Of a DNA stretch of 64,000 nt, positions 31,812 to 39,378 are shown piece by piece. Numbering within the stretch: position 1 is the stretch's first letter; the number at the start of each line of letters is the position of its first letter. The notes under the pieces were generated by a model. It worked only from the letters and a program-made list of their open reading frames with translations. It searched no databases and was not told where the DNA came from. The DNA is from Rubricella sp038526735. GTDB taxonomy: Bacteria; Pseudomonadota; Alphaproteobacteria; Rhodobacterales; Rhodobacteraceae. The DNA lies in the NCBI GenBank assembly GCA_038526735.1, contig JBCBGM010000004.1:1-64000 (forward strand), in the 5' to 3' direction. The position numbers and the translations under genes are program-made.

Positions 31812-32552
31812 ATGATCAGCACCATACGGGGCATGCCAGTTATCCTAGACGCTGATCTCGCAGCCTTTTTCGACTACACAACCTCCGCCTTTAACCAAAG
31901 GGTCAAAGCCAATCTCGACAGGTTCCCAGAGGGGTTTGCATTCCAGCTTACCACAGAAGAGTGGTCGAACTTGAAATCACAAAACGTGATTTCAAGTGCG
32001 CACGGCGGGCGTCGCAAACCACCTTGGGCGTTTACCGAACATGGCGCTGTGATGGCGGCTACCGTCCTCAAATCGGAGCGTGCGGTCGCCGCAACCCGGC
32101 AGATCGTTGAGGTCTTCGTCGAGGCCAAGCACCTGCGTGACACTCACCAAAACCTGCCCGCTCCCTTGACAAACACCAGTCGGAACGCCCTCACAGAAAA
32201 GCTTGAAGGGGCGGTTGCTCGCATCCTCGACGCCATCGCCGACCCGGTTGCGGAAACCACGATCCGGGATGAGGCGCGCGCGCTTGCCCTTGAGGGGCTG
32301 AACGCGATCAAGGCGCGGCTGGCAAAGCAAGGCGTTGCCAATGAAAAGACCCTCGCCGAGGCGCAAAAGCTGATCAAAGAAGCGGAGCGGCTGGATGCAG
32401 AGATTGAGAGCATCCGTATCGAGAATGAGCATCGGCGCCTCGCCTTTATCGCCAAACAACTTCAGATCGTGATCGAGCTTCAGCGCTATCTGGAAGGCGG
32501 CTCTACCGAAAGCCTGATGTCCCTACTGACCGACTTAAGAGGCGCCAAATGA
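31812..32552 (+). CDS. ORF6N-domain protein
   Basis: A 246-residue protein. The N-terminal ORF6N DNA-binding domain spans about residues 1-105 and is recognisable from STIRGMPVILDADLAAFF, FNQRVKANLDRFPEGFAFQL, GGRRKPPWAFTEHGAVMAA and VFVEAK. The second half is charged and helical, probably coiled coil (RLAKQGVANEKTLAEAQKLI and following). ORF6N domains occur in phage antirepressor-like and Bro-like proteins and in chromosomal genes of unknown role. I chose the ATG at 31812, which has AAAGGAG upstream; a TTG at 31734 would translate through two operator-like dyads. It stands alone, with no phage genes around. Two bases separate it from the convergent SEL1 gene. Confidence 0.8.
   Translation: MISTIRGMPVILDADLAAFFDYTTSAFNQRVKANLDRFPEGFAFQLTTEEWSNLKSQNVISSAHGGRRKPPWAFTEHGAVMAATVLKSERAVAATRQIVEVFVEAKHLRDTHQNLPAPLTNTSRNALTEKLEGAVARILDAIADPVAETTIRDEARALALEGLNAIKARLAKQGVANEKTLAEAQKLIKEAERLDAEIESIRIENEHRRLAFIAKQLQIVIELQRYLEGGSTESLMSLLTDLRGAK
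31971..31995. promoter_or_regulatory. Third copy of the ORF6N dyad, inside the gene
   Basis: TTGAAATCAC, AAAAC, GTGATTTCAA: arms perfect at 10 of 10, and identical spacing to the two upstream sites. It encodes the LKSQNVISS segment of the ORF6N domain. An internal operator could act as a roadblock or loop with the upstream pair; coding constraint alone is the alternative. Confidence 0.5.
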
Positions 32553-32554
32553 CC

Positions 32555-33022
32555 TCACCGAAACGGGTACATCCAGGGCCTGTAGTCGTCGATCAGCTCT
32601 TGGGCGTAGTTGATCTCGTCGATGGTCATTTTCTTGGCGACCTCTTCGATGGAGATGGCGGCGTCCGGGTCACCGCCGATCATGCTGAGGCCATACCACA
32701 TATAGGCGCGCACCAGGTCGATCTCGACGCCGCGGCCGACCTCGTAATACCAGCCGATCCCCGATTGCGCGCCCGGGTGCCCCTTCATCGCCGAGCGCAG
32801 ATACCATTCAAACGCCCGCACGTCGTCGCGCGGCACGCCGAGGCCCATGGCATACATCACGCCGATCAGCTCTTCGGCATCGGCGTTGCCAGAGCGGGCG
32901 GCGGGGTAGAGGGCCAGACGCGCGGCCTCGAATTCTCCGGCTTCCATTAGGTCGCGAGCTTCTTCAATATCGGCCCACACAGGTGTCGCCAGCAAAGCCA
33001 AGAGCAGAGCAAGATGTTTCAT
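32555..33022 (-). CDS. SEL1-repeat (TPR-like) secreted protein
   Basis: A 155-residue protein with signal peptide MKHLALLLALLATPVWA and two or three SEL1 repeats, seen in AEELIGVMYAMGLGVPRDDV, AFEWYLRSAMKGHPGAQSGIGWYYEVGRGV and AYMWYGLSMIGGD. SEL1 repeats mediate protein contacts, often in the periplasm. GGAGG lies seven bases before the ATG at 33022. The start codon overlaps that of the divergent dihaem-protein gene by 9 bp. No partner can be inferred apart from the shared control region. Confidence 0.8.
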   Translation of the reverse strand: MKHLALLLALLATPVWADIEEARDLMEAGEFEAARLALYPAARSGNADAEELIGVMYAMGLGVPRDDVRAFEWYLRSAMKGHPGAQSGIGWYYEVGRGVEIDLVRAYMWYGLSMIGGDPDAAISIEEVAKKMTIDEINYAQELIDDYRPWMYPFR

Positions 33023-34360
33023 CACCGAACCTCCCTTCGCGCTATCCTGCAAAGCCTCGCGCTGTCTGCAACCCTTGGCGGGGCTGCGCTGGCAAACCCG
33101 TACCCGCAGCCGCTAGGGCCAAAGGGCTTTCACCCCTTCGATGAGCGGCAGGCAGAGCTGGGGCGGCTGTTGTTTTACGACAAGATCCTGAGCGGCAATC
33201 GCAACATCTCTTGCGGGACCTGTCACCACCATGACCACGCGAGTGCCGATGGCCTGCCGCTGGGCATCGGCGAGGGCGGGCATGGCGTGGGGCCAGAGCG
33301 GGTGGCTGCACCGGGTGACAATGCGATTGTGAAGCGGGTGCCGCGCAACTCTCCGGCGATGTTTAACCTTGGGCACACGTCGATTAAGGCACTGTTTCAC
33401 GATGGGCGCGTGTCGGTGAGTGATCTTTTCGGCAATGAGTTCAACACCCCGGCAGAAGAGTGGCTGCCACGCGGCCTCGACAACGTGCTGGCCGCGCAAG
33501 CGCTTTTCCCGATGACCGCGCAGGCAGAGATGGCCGGTCAACCGCGCGAAAATGAGGTCGCGGGTGCCTCGAATGACCGGATCAACTACGTCTGGCCCAT
33601 CCTCGCGGACCGGGTGCGGGGGGTTGAGGGCTACCGCAGCGGATTTGTGGAGGCGTTTGAAGAGGTCGAGACGCCGGGCGACATCACCATCGTGCATATC
33701 GCAGACGCGCTCTCGGCCTTTATCAATGCCGAATGGCGCAGCTTTGACAGCCCGTTTGATGCGTATCTCGAAGGGGATGAGAGCGCGCTGACCGCCGCGC
33801 AACATAGGGGCAAGGATCTGTTCTTCGGTCAGGCTGGCTGTGCCGAGTGCCATTCCGGCCCGCTCTTCTCTGACCAGTCGTTCCACGCCCTCGCCTTGCC
33901 GCATTACGGCCCCGGTCGCACCCGCCGGTTTGACCCCTACGCCCGCGATGTTGGGCGGATGGCCGAGACGGATGATCTCGAGGATGCCTACCGCTTTCGC
34001 ACGCCGATGCTGCGCAATGTCGAGCTGACCGGCCCCTACGGTCACAACGGCGCTTATGCCACCCTAGAAGGGATCATCCGCCACCACCTCGACCCGCAGA
34101 ACAGCTTTGACACCTGGACACCCGAGAGGGTCGATCTGCCCGAGGCACCTTGGCTGAACGCGATTGATTTTGTTGCCCTTTCCGACAGCCGCGAGCGGGC
34201 ACGCATCCGCGCCGCCGTCGATATAACCCCGCGGAACCTGAGCGATCAGGACATAGACGATCTCGTCGCTTTCCTGCATGGCTTGACCGGGACGGAGAGT
34301 GTGCACGGTCGGTTGGGCCGGCCAGAAACTGTTCCGTCACGGCTGCCGGTGGATAAATGA
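33014..34360 (+). CDS. Dihaem cytochrome c peroxidase / MauG-like protein
   Basis: A 448-residue periplasmic protein with a signal-like start (MFHHRTSLRAILQSLALSAT) and two c-type haem sites: C67-x-x-C70-H71 in SCGTCHHHDHAS and C276-x-x-C279-H280 in GCAECHSG. FDERQAELGRLLFYDK precedes the first haem, and RTPMLRNVELTGPYGHNGAY follows the second, both usual in the MauG/CcpA group. Members reduce H2O2 or oxidise a protein or cofactor; the target is unknown. The only credible start overlaps the divergent SEL1 gene by 9 bp. The pfkB-like gene starts 2 bp after its stop, so it may be the first gene of that operon. Confidence 0.88.
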   Translation: MFHHRTSLRAILQSLALSATLGGAALANPYPQPLGPKGFHPFDERQAELGRLLFYDKILSGNRNISCGTCHHHDHASADGLPLGIGEGGHGVGPERVAAPGDNAIVKRVPRNSPAMFNLGHTSIKALFHDGRVSVSDLFGNEFNTPAEEWLPRGLDNVLAAQALFPMTAQAEMAGQPRENEVAGASNDRINYVWPILADRVRGVEGYRSGFVEAFEEVETPGDITIVHIADALSAFINAEWRSFDSPFDAYLEGDESALTAAQHRGKDLFFGQAGCAECHSGPLFSDQSFHALALPHYGPGRTRRFDPYARDVGRMAETDDLEDAYRFRTPMLRNVELTGPYGHNGAYATLEGIIRHHLDPQNSFDTWTPERVDLPEAPWLNAIDFVALSDSRERARIRAAVDITPRNLSDQDIDDLVAFLHGLTGTESVHGRLGRPETVPSRLPVDK

Positions 34361-34361
34361 C

Positions 34362-35246
34362 ATGGCCGATATTCTGATCGCCGGGCAATCGGTGCTCGAC
34401 TTTATCTTCTACCTCGATGAACACCCTTCCAAGCCCGAGAAGTACCGGGCCAAGGGCGCGCAGATCATCGGCGGCGGCTGCGCAGGGAATGCTGCTGTCG
34501 CCGTGGCGCGTTTGGGCGGTGGTGCGCACCTTTGCGGGCGCGTGGGCGCGGATGATATTGGCATGCTTATCACCGACGGGTTGCGCGCCGAGGGCGTGGA
34601 CATCACCAATATCGCGCAGATCGAAGGCGGGCGCTCCAGCTACTCCTCGATCTGCATCGACGCCGAGGGCGAGCGGCAAATCATCAACGTGCGCGGGGCC
34701 GATTTGGGCGATGACACCAGTTCCTGGACCTTGCCGCCCCGCATCGACGCGGCGCTTGGCGACACGCGGTGGAAGGCCGGGTGTTTGGCCGCGCTCAACA
34801 TCGCGCGCGAGCGCGGGTTGCCCGGTGTTCTCGACGGAGAGGCCCCTATCCCCGACGATCTCGCAAAGGCTGCCTCTCATGTCGTATTCTCCGTGCAGGG
34901 CATCTGCTCTTTTGCCGGGGTCGATGATCCGCTCAAAGCGCTGGCCGTTGCCCATGAGAAAATCCCCGGCTGGGTCGCCGTGACGGACGGGCCAAAGGGC
35001 GTGTTTCACTATGACGGCGAAGAGGTCGTGCACACGCCGGGCCATATGGTCAACGTCGTCGATACGCTGGGCGCGGGCGATGTTTGGCACGGGGCCTTCG
35101 CACTGGCACTGGCTGAGGGGCAGGAGGAGAAGGCGGCGATCCGTTTCGCCTCCGCCACAGCCGCTTTGAAATGCACCAAAAAGGGCGGCCGCGCGGGCAC
35201 GCCCAGCCGCGACGAGGTTGAGACCTTTATGAAAGCCACCGCATGA
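34362..35246 (+). CDS. PfkB-family sugar kinase
   Basis: A 294-residue ribokinase-like kinase. The first PfkB signature is GGGCAGNAAVAVARLGG near residue 35-52 and the second holds the catalytic aspartate D240 in DTLGAGDVWHGAFA. It phosphorylates a sugar or sugar acid; residue patterns do not fix which (ketohexokinase or KDG kinase are both possible). The ATG at 34362 begins MADILIAGQSVLDFIFYL. It overlaps the isomerase-like gene by 4 bp (ATGA), and the three following genes are joined the same way, so the operon is tightly coupled. Confidence 0.88.
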   Translation: MADILIAGQSVLDFIFYLDEHPSKPEKYRAKGAQIIGGGCAGNAAVAVARLGGGAHLCGRVGADDIGMLITDGLRAEGVDITNIAQIEGGRSSYSSICIDAEGERQIINVRGADLGDDTSSWTLPPRIDAALGDTRWKAGCLAALNIARERGLPGVLDGEAPIPDDLAKAASHVVFSVQGICSFAGVDDPLKALAVAHEKIPGWVAVTDGPKGVFHYDGEEVVHTPGHMVNVVDTLGAGDVWHGAFALALAEGQEEKAAIRFASATAALKCTKKGGRAGTPSRDEVETFMKATA

Positions 35247-36628
35247 GCCGCATCGGCCTCCTCCCACTCGGACGCCCCACCTTTGACGTCGCCTTCGCGG
35301 AGGAAAAGCTCGCGGGGATGCTCAGTGCGCTGGATGCGTCCGGGCATGAGATTGTCGGCCCCCGAAGCTTGCTCTTTGACGCAGACGCGACGAAGGCTGC
35401 GTTTAGGGAGTTGCAGTCGGCGGAGCCGGATCTCCTGCTGATCCTCCAAGTCACCTTCACCGATGCCTCGATGACCATTGCGGCAGCCAATACGTTTCCA
35501 ACGACACCGCTGGCGATTTGGGCGGTGCCGGAACCCCGCCTCGGCGGGCGACTGCGGCTGAACGCGTTTTGCGGGCTGAACCTCGCCTCGCACGCCTTGG
35601 GCCGCTCGGGGCGCCGCTTCGGATGGCTCTACGCCGACCCGCCCGCGCAGGAAGACCTCGCGCTCTTGCTCAACGGCGGGCGGCAGGCGGGGGAGTTGGT
35701 GCCCGTGGCCGCTCCAACCACCGCACACCCCGACAGTCAGGCCGCGGTTGCGCGGGTCAGAGGGTCAAAAATCGCCCGCGTCGGTGCGCATCCTGACGGG
35801 TTTGACACCTGCGCCTATGACGATGCCGTGCTCGCGGACCTGGCAGATGTCACCGTGCACCCTTTCGAGCTCTCGGACCTGTTCGAACGCGCCAAAACCG
35901 TCGCCCCCGCGCGCACCGCAGAGGTGCGAGCGCTCGCGGACACCACCCTCACAGGCCTCGATGACGTCAACGCGGAAGAGCTCGACCGCTCCCTCCGCCT
36001 CAAAGTTGCACTGGATGATCTGCGGGCGGAGGGCGGCTTCTCCGCCTTTGCGCTGCGCTGTTGGCCGGAGACCTTCACCGAGTATGGCGGCGCGATCTGC
36101 GGCCCCGTCTCGATGATGGGGGAGGCCAAAATCCCCTGCGCCTGCGAAGCGGATGTCTATGGCGCGCTCAGCCAGATGATCCTGCAAGAGGCCAGCAGCG
36201 CGCCGATCTTCCTGGTCGATCTGGTGGATATGGATGTGGAGGATAACTCCGGCGTCGTGTGGCACTGCGGGCAGGCCCCGATCTCGATGCGCGACCCCAA
36301 GGTCGCCGCCACCGCCACCATCCACACCAACCGCAAGATGCCCCTGCTCTACGAGTTTCCGCTCAAACCGGGGCGGGCAACGCTGATGCGGATCAGCCAG
36401 GCGCATGGAAAGCCGCGGATGGTTCTGGCCGGGGCCGAGGTGCTGGAGCGCGACATGGCCTTCACCGGCACCTCCGGCGTGGTGCGGTTTGACCGGAGTG
36501 CGGCACAGGTCTTGCCCGACATCATCGACAGCGGGCTGGAGCATCACATGGCGCTTGTTTACGGCGAACACCGCCCGGTTTTGCGGGCAATGGCGACGGA
36601 ATTGGGTCTGCCACTACTGGAGCTATGA
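35243..36628 (+). CDS. L-fucose/L-arabinose isomerase-like protein
   Basis: A 461-residue protein of the FucI-related group (COG2407-like). Support comes from the N-terminal repetitive Rossmann-like half and the C-terminal metal-site region: FTEYGGAICGPVSMMGE, then PCACEADVYGALSQMILQEA, then LVDMDVEDNSGVVWHCGQ. The glutamate in CEAD, an aspartate in VDMD and the histidine in WHCG are the likely ligands. Family members interconvert aldoses and ketoses, but many related proteins are uncharacterised. It is coupled by 4-bp overlaps to the kinase before it and the oxidoreductase after it, which suggests isomerisation followed or preceded by phosphorylation. Confidence 0.65.
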   Translation: MSRIGLLPLGRPTFDVAFAEEKLAGMLSALDASGHEIVGPRSLLFDADATKAAFRELQSAEPDLLLILQVTFTDASMTIAAANTFPTTPLAIWAVPEPRLGGRLRLNAFCGLNLASHALGRSGRRFGWLYADPPAQEDLALLLNGGRQAGELVPVAAPTTAHPDSQAAVARVRGSKIARVGAHPDGFDTCAYDDAVLADLADVTVHPFELSDLFERAKTVAPARTAEVRALADTTLTGLDDVNAEELDRSLRLKVALDDLRAEGGFSAFALRCWPETFTEYGGAICGPVSMMGEAKIPCACEADVYGALSQMILQEASSAPIFLVDLVDMDVEDNSGVVWHCGQAPISMRDPKVAATATIHTNRKMPLLYEFPLKPGRATLMRISQAHGKPRMVLAGAEVLERDMAFTGTSGVVRFDRSAAQVLPDIIDSGLEHHMALVYGEHRPVLRAMATELGLPLLEL

Positions 36629-37731
36629 CGATGCTGCGATACGGGATCATCGGGTCTGGCATGATGGGCCAAGAGCATATGCGCAACATCACTTTGCTGG
36701 AGGACGCGCAGGTCACCGCCTTCGCAGACCCTGACCCGCATATGACCGCGGCGAGCTTTAACCTCTCTGGCGCGACCGGGTTTACAGACCATCGAGAGAT
36801 GCTGACAAGCGGTCTCTGCGATGCCGTGGTGATTGCCGCCCCCAACCACCTGCACCTGCCGATCTTGCGGGATGCACTGCAAAGCGACCTGCCAATCCTA
36901 TGCGAAAAACCGATGGGCATCAGCCTGCGCGAGTGTGAAGAGATTGCCGCGCAAGCCGCCGCGCGCGCCGCGCCGGTCTGGGTCGCGATGGAGTATCGCT
37001 ACATGCCCCCCGTCGCGCGGCTGATCGAGGAGGTCCGCAAGGGCACCGCGGGTGTGCCGCATATGCTCTCCATCCGCGAGCATCGCTTTCCATTTCTGGC
37101 CAAGGTCGACAACTGGAACCGCTTTGCCGCGCAAACCGGCGGCACACTGGTCGAGAAATGCTGCCATTTCTTCGACCTGATGCGGCTGATCCTGCAGGCC
37201 GAGCCGGTGAGCGTTTATGCGACCGGCGGCATGGCGGTGAACCACCTGGATGAAGACTACGCCGGGGCAAAGCCCGACATTCTCGACAACGCTTATGTCG
37301 TGGTGAATTTCGACAACGGCTCCAAGGCCATGCTCGATCTGTGCATGTTCGCCGAAGGGTCCGAGTGGCAGGAGATGATCGCTTTGACCGGCGACAAAGC
37401 CCGCGTCGATGCGCTTGTTCCGGGCCCGGCCCGCTTTGCGCCGGACGGCAAAGAACGGCTGAGCCGGGTCGTGATCTCTCCGCGAGAGACGAAGCGCCCT
37501 GTGGTCGAAGAGATCGAGGTGGACGGGCGTATTCTGCATGCGGGTGATCACCACGGCTCGACGTTTTATCAACACCAGCGGTTCCAGCGGATGATCTTGG
37601 AAGGGGGTGTCCCCGATGTCTCCGTCGAGGATGGTTTGATCGCTGTGGCGGTCGGTGAAGCGGCAGAGCGGTCGGTGCGCACGGGCGAGGTCATCGCCCT
37701 CCCCCGCCTCAAATCGCGAGCGGCGGCATGA
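36625..37731 (+). CDS. Gfo/Idh/MocA-family oxidoreductase
   Basis: A 368-residue NAD(P)-dependent dehydrogenase. The Rossmann motif is GIIGSGMMG at residues 7-15, and the conserved EKPMGISLRECEEI follows near residue 93. The catalytic lysine region is EKP, with the GGTLVEKCCHFFDLMRLIL substrate motif later. Substrates are sugars, inositols or sugar phosphates. Within this operon it probably oxidises or epimerises the sugar handled by the isomerase-like and kinase proteins. The ATG overlaps the previous stop by 4 bp, and a second ATG two codons on is an alternative. Confidence 0.88.
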   Translation: MTMLRYGIIGSGMMGQEHMRNITLLEDAQVTAFADPDPHMTAASFNLSGATGFTDHREMLTSGLCDAVVIAAPNHLHLPILRDALQSDLPILCEKPMGISLRECEEIAAQAAARAAPVWVAMEYRYMPPVARLIEEVRKGTAGVPHMLSIREHRFPFLAKVDNWNRFAAQTGGTLVEKCCHFFDLMRLILQAEPVSVYATGGMAVNHLDEDYAGAKPDILDNAYVVVNFDNGSKAMLDLCMFAEGSEWQEMIALTGDKARVDALVPGPARFAPDGKERLSRVVISPRETKRPVVEEIEVDGRILHAGDHHGSTFYQHQRFQRMILEGGVPDVSVEDGLIAVAVGEAAERSVRTGEVIALPRLKSRAAA

Positions 37732-38660
37732 GCGACATCGTCATCACCGAGTTTATGGACGAGGGTGCGGTCGAGGCGCTGAGTGCCGACTTCGACGTAC
37801 TCTATGATCCGACACTGGCGGACCGGCAGGGCGAGATCCCAGCACTTTTGACACAGGCGCGCGCGCTGATTGTGCGCAACCGCACGCAGGTGACGGTGGA
37901 TTTGCTGGCAGCGGCATCGCAGTTGAGTTGCGTCGGACGGTTGGGGGTCGGCCTCGACAACATCGACCAGACGGCCTGCGCGGCGGCGGGGGTCACGGTG
38001 TATCCCGCGACGGGCGCGAATGACGCTTCGGTGGCGGAGTATGTCGTGACGACCGCGCTGATTTTGCGGCGCGGGGCCTATCACGCAACGGCGGCGGTTG
38101 TGGCGGGGGACTGGCCAAGGCAAGCGCTGATCGGGCGGGAGCTTTTGGGCGCGCAGGTGGGGCTCATCGGTTTCGGCTCGATTGCACGAGAGACGGCGCG
38201 ACGGTTTCGCGCGCTTGGGGCTGCGGTCTCTGCATATGACCCGTTTGTTGCCGCAGATGACCCGGCGTGGGCACAGGAAAGTGTCGCGCCGCTGAAGCTA
38301 GAGGCGCTGCTCTCCAGCGCCGATGTCATCAGCCTGCACGTGCCCCTGACCGACGCTACGCGTGATTTGATCGACACGGCGGCGCTGGCGCAGATGAAAC
38401 CCGATGCGGTGCTGATCAACGCTGCACGCGGCGGCGTGGTGGATGAGGGAGCGGTCGCTACAGCCCTGAAAACGGGTGCGCTCGGAGGTGCGGCGCTCGA
38501 TGTGTTCGCCGCAGAGCCTCTCTCGCAAGAGCATGGCAGCGTTTTCGCCGACTGCCCCAACTTGATCTTAACGCCGCATATCGCGGGGGTGACGGCGGAG
38601 TCGAATGTGCGCGTCTCGTCTTTGATTGCGCAGAAAGTGTCTCAGCATCTCTTCGGTTAA
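37728..38660 (+). CDS. D-2-hydroxyacid dehydrogenase (SerA-like)
   Basis: A 310-residue NAD-dependent dehydrogenase. The NAD motif is VGLIGFGSIARETA near residue 144. The catalytic arginine is in LINAARGGVVDEGA, the acidic partner is in the DVFAAEPL segment, and the catalytic histidine is in LTPHIAGVTAES. It lacks the C-terminal ACT domain of biosynthetic SerA, so a catabolic hydroxyacid or glyoxylate/sulfolactate-type substrate is possible; I cannot decide. It is the last gene of the four-gene coupled operon and ends 86 bp before sltF. Confidence 0.85.
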   Translation: MSDIVITEFMDEGAVEALSADFDVLYDPTLADRQGEIPALLTQARALIVRNRTQVTVDLLAAASQLSCVGRLGVGLDNIDQTACAAAGVTVYPATGANDASVAEYVVTTALILRRGAYHATAAVVAGDWPRQALIGRELLGAQVGLIGFGSIARETARRFRALGAAVSAYDPFVAADDPAWAQESVAPLKLEALLSSADVISLHVPLTDATRDLIDTAALAQMKPDAVLINAARGGVVDEGAVATALKTGALGGAALDVFAAEPLSQEHGSVFADCPNLILTPHIAGVTAESNVRVSSLIAQKVSQHLFG

Positions 38661-38678
38661 GGCGCTGGTAAGGCTTTT

Positions 38679-38693
38679 CTAACCCCGGCTTAA
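38679..38693. promoter_or_regulatory. CtrA-like site before sltF-flhA
   Basis: CTAA, seven bases, TTAA, matching seven of eight CtrA positions. The TTAACCAT half-site is the extended form seen in Caulobacter CtrA boxes. It lies 53 bp before the sltF start and just after the catabolic operon, so it marks the return to flagellar transcription. Confidence 0.5.
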
Positions 38694-38745
38694 CCATCTC
38701 TGCCCCACGCTCTGACCACCGCAGAACGCGGTTGGAGGGTTAGAG

Positions 38746-39378
38746 ATGTGGCGCAGCGCTTTGATGGTCTTTTTGATCGGGTTCGGGGTGCCACTGGCTG
38801 CCTCCCCTTGCATAAATGCCGCCCACAGGGCCGCGCAGACGCACGGCATCCCCCCCGACGTGATGATCGCCCTCACGCTGGTTGAAACGGGGCGTTTGCA
38901 CCAGGGCGGGCTGACCCCGTGGCCCTGGGCGACGAATGTTTCGGGCCAAGGCGAATGGCATGAGAGCCGGCACGCCGCCCGCGCCCATATCGAGCGCACG
39001 CTCGCGCGCGGTCAGCGCAACGTCGATATCGGCTGCTTTCAGATCAACCACCGCTGGCACCGTGACGCCTTCGCCTCGCTCGAAGAGATGCTTTCTCCTG
39101 AGACCAACGCCGACTATGCCGCGCGCTACTTGCGCTCGCACTATGTGACCGCTGGAGACTGGAACGCGGCCGCCGCGCTCTATCACTCCCGCACACCCAC
39201 GCACCAAGCCCGCTACCGCGCGAAGTTCGAGGCGATCCGCGCCGACTTGCCTACCTTTCAGAGCACGCAAACCGCTGCCCTCTCTGGCCAAACCGGCGCG
39301 GCCACAGGCGGCGCGCTCTTTGCCCCGGCCCGACCCTTGCTGCGCAACGCCCGCCCGCTCATCGGCTTTCACCGATGA
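38746..39378 (+). CDS. Flagellar lytic transglycosylase SltF-like
   Basis: A 210-residue periplasmic SLT-domain protein. The signal peptide is MWRSALMVFLIGFGVPLAAS; the catalytic glutamate is in ALTLVETGR near residue 50. RNVDIGCFQINHRW and the AARYLRSHY helix complete the lysozyme-like core. It should open peptidoglycan for the rod. The FlgJ homologue at 53372 has no muramidase domain, and in R. sphaeroides SltF does this job with FlgJ. The ATG overlap with flhA (4 bp) ties it to the export genes. GGAGGG lies before the start. Confidence 0.82.
   Translation: MWRSALMVFLIGFGVPLAASPCINAAHRAAQTHGIPPDVMIALTLVETGRLHQGGLTPWPWATNVSGQGEWHESRHAARAHIERTLARGQRNVDIGCFQINHRWHRDAFASLEEMLSPETNADYAARYLRSHYVTAGDWNAAAALYHSRTPTHQARYRAKFEAIRADLPTFQSTQTAALSGQTGAATGGALFAPARPLLRNARPLIGFHR

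Noticed and set aside
31812..32552. ORF6N gene as part of a prophage
   Set aside because: No integrase, terminase, capsid or tail gene lies on either side; flanks are ordinary metabolic genes.
34074..35267. A 397-codon frame antisense to the dihaem and kinase genes
   Set aside because: The sense genes have catalytic motifs at expected positions; the antisense product has none.
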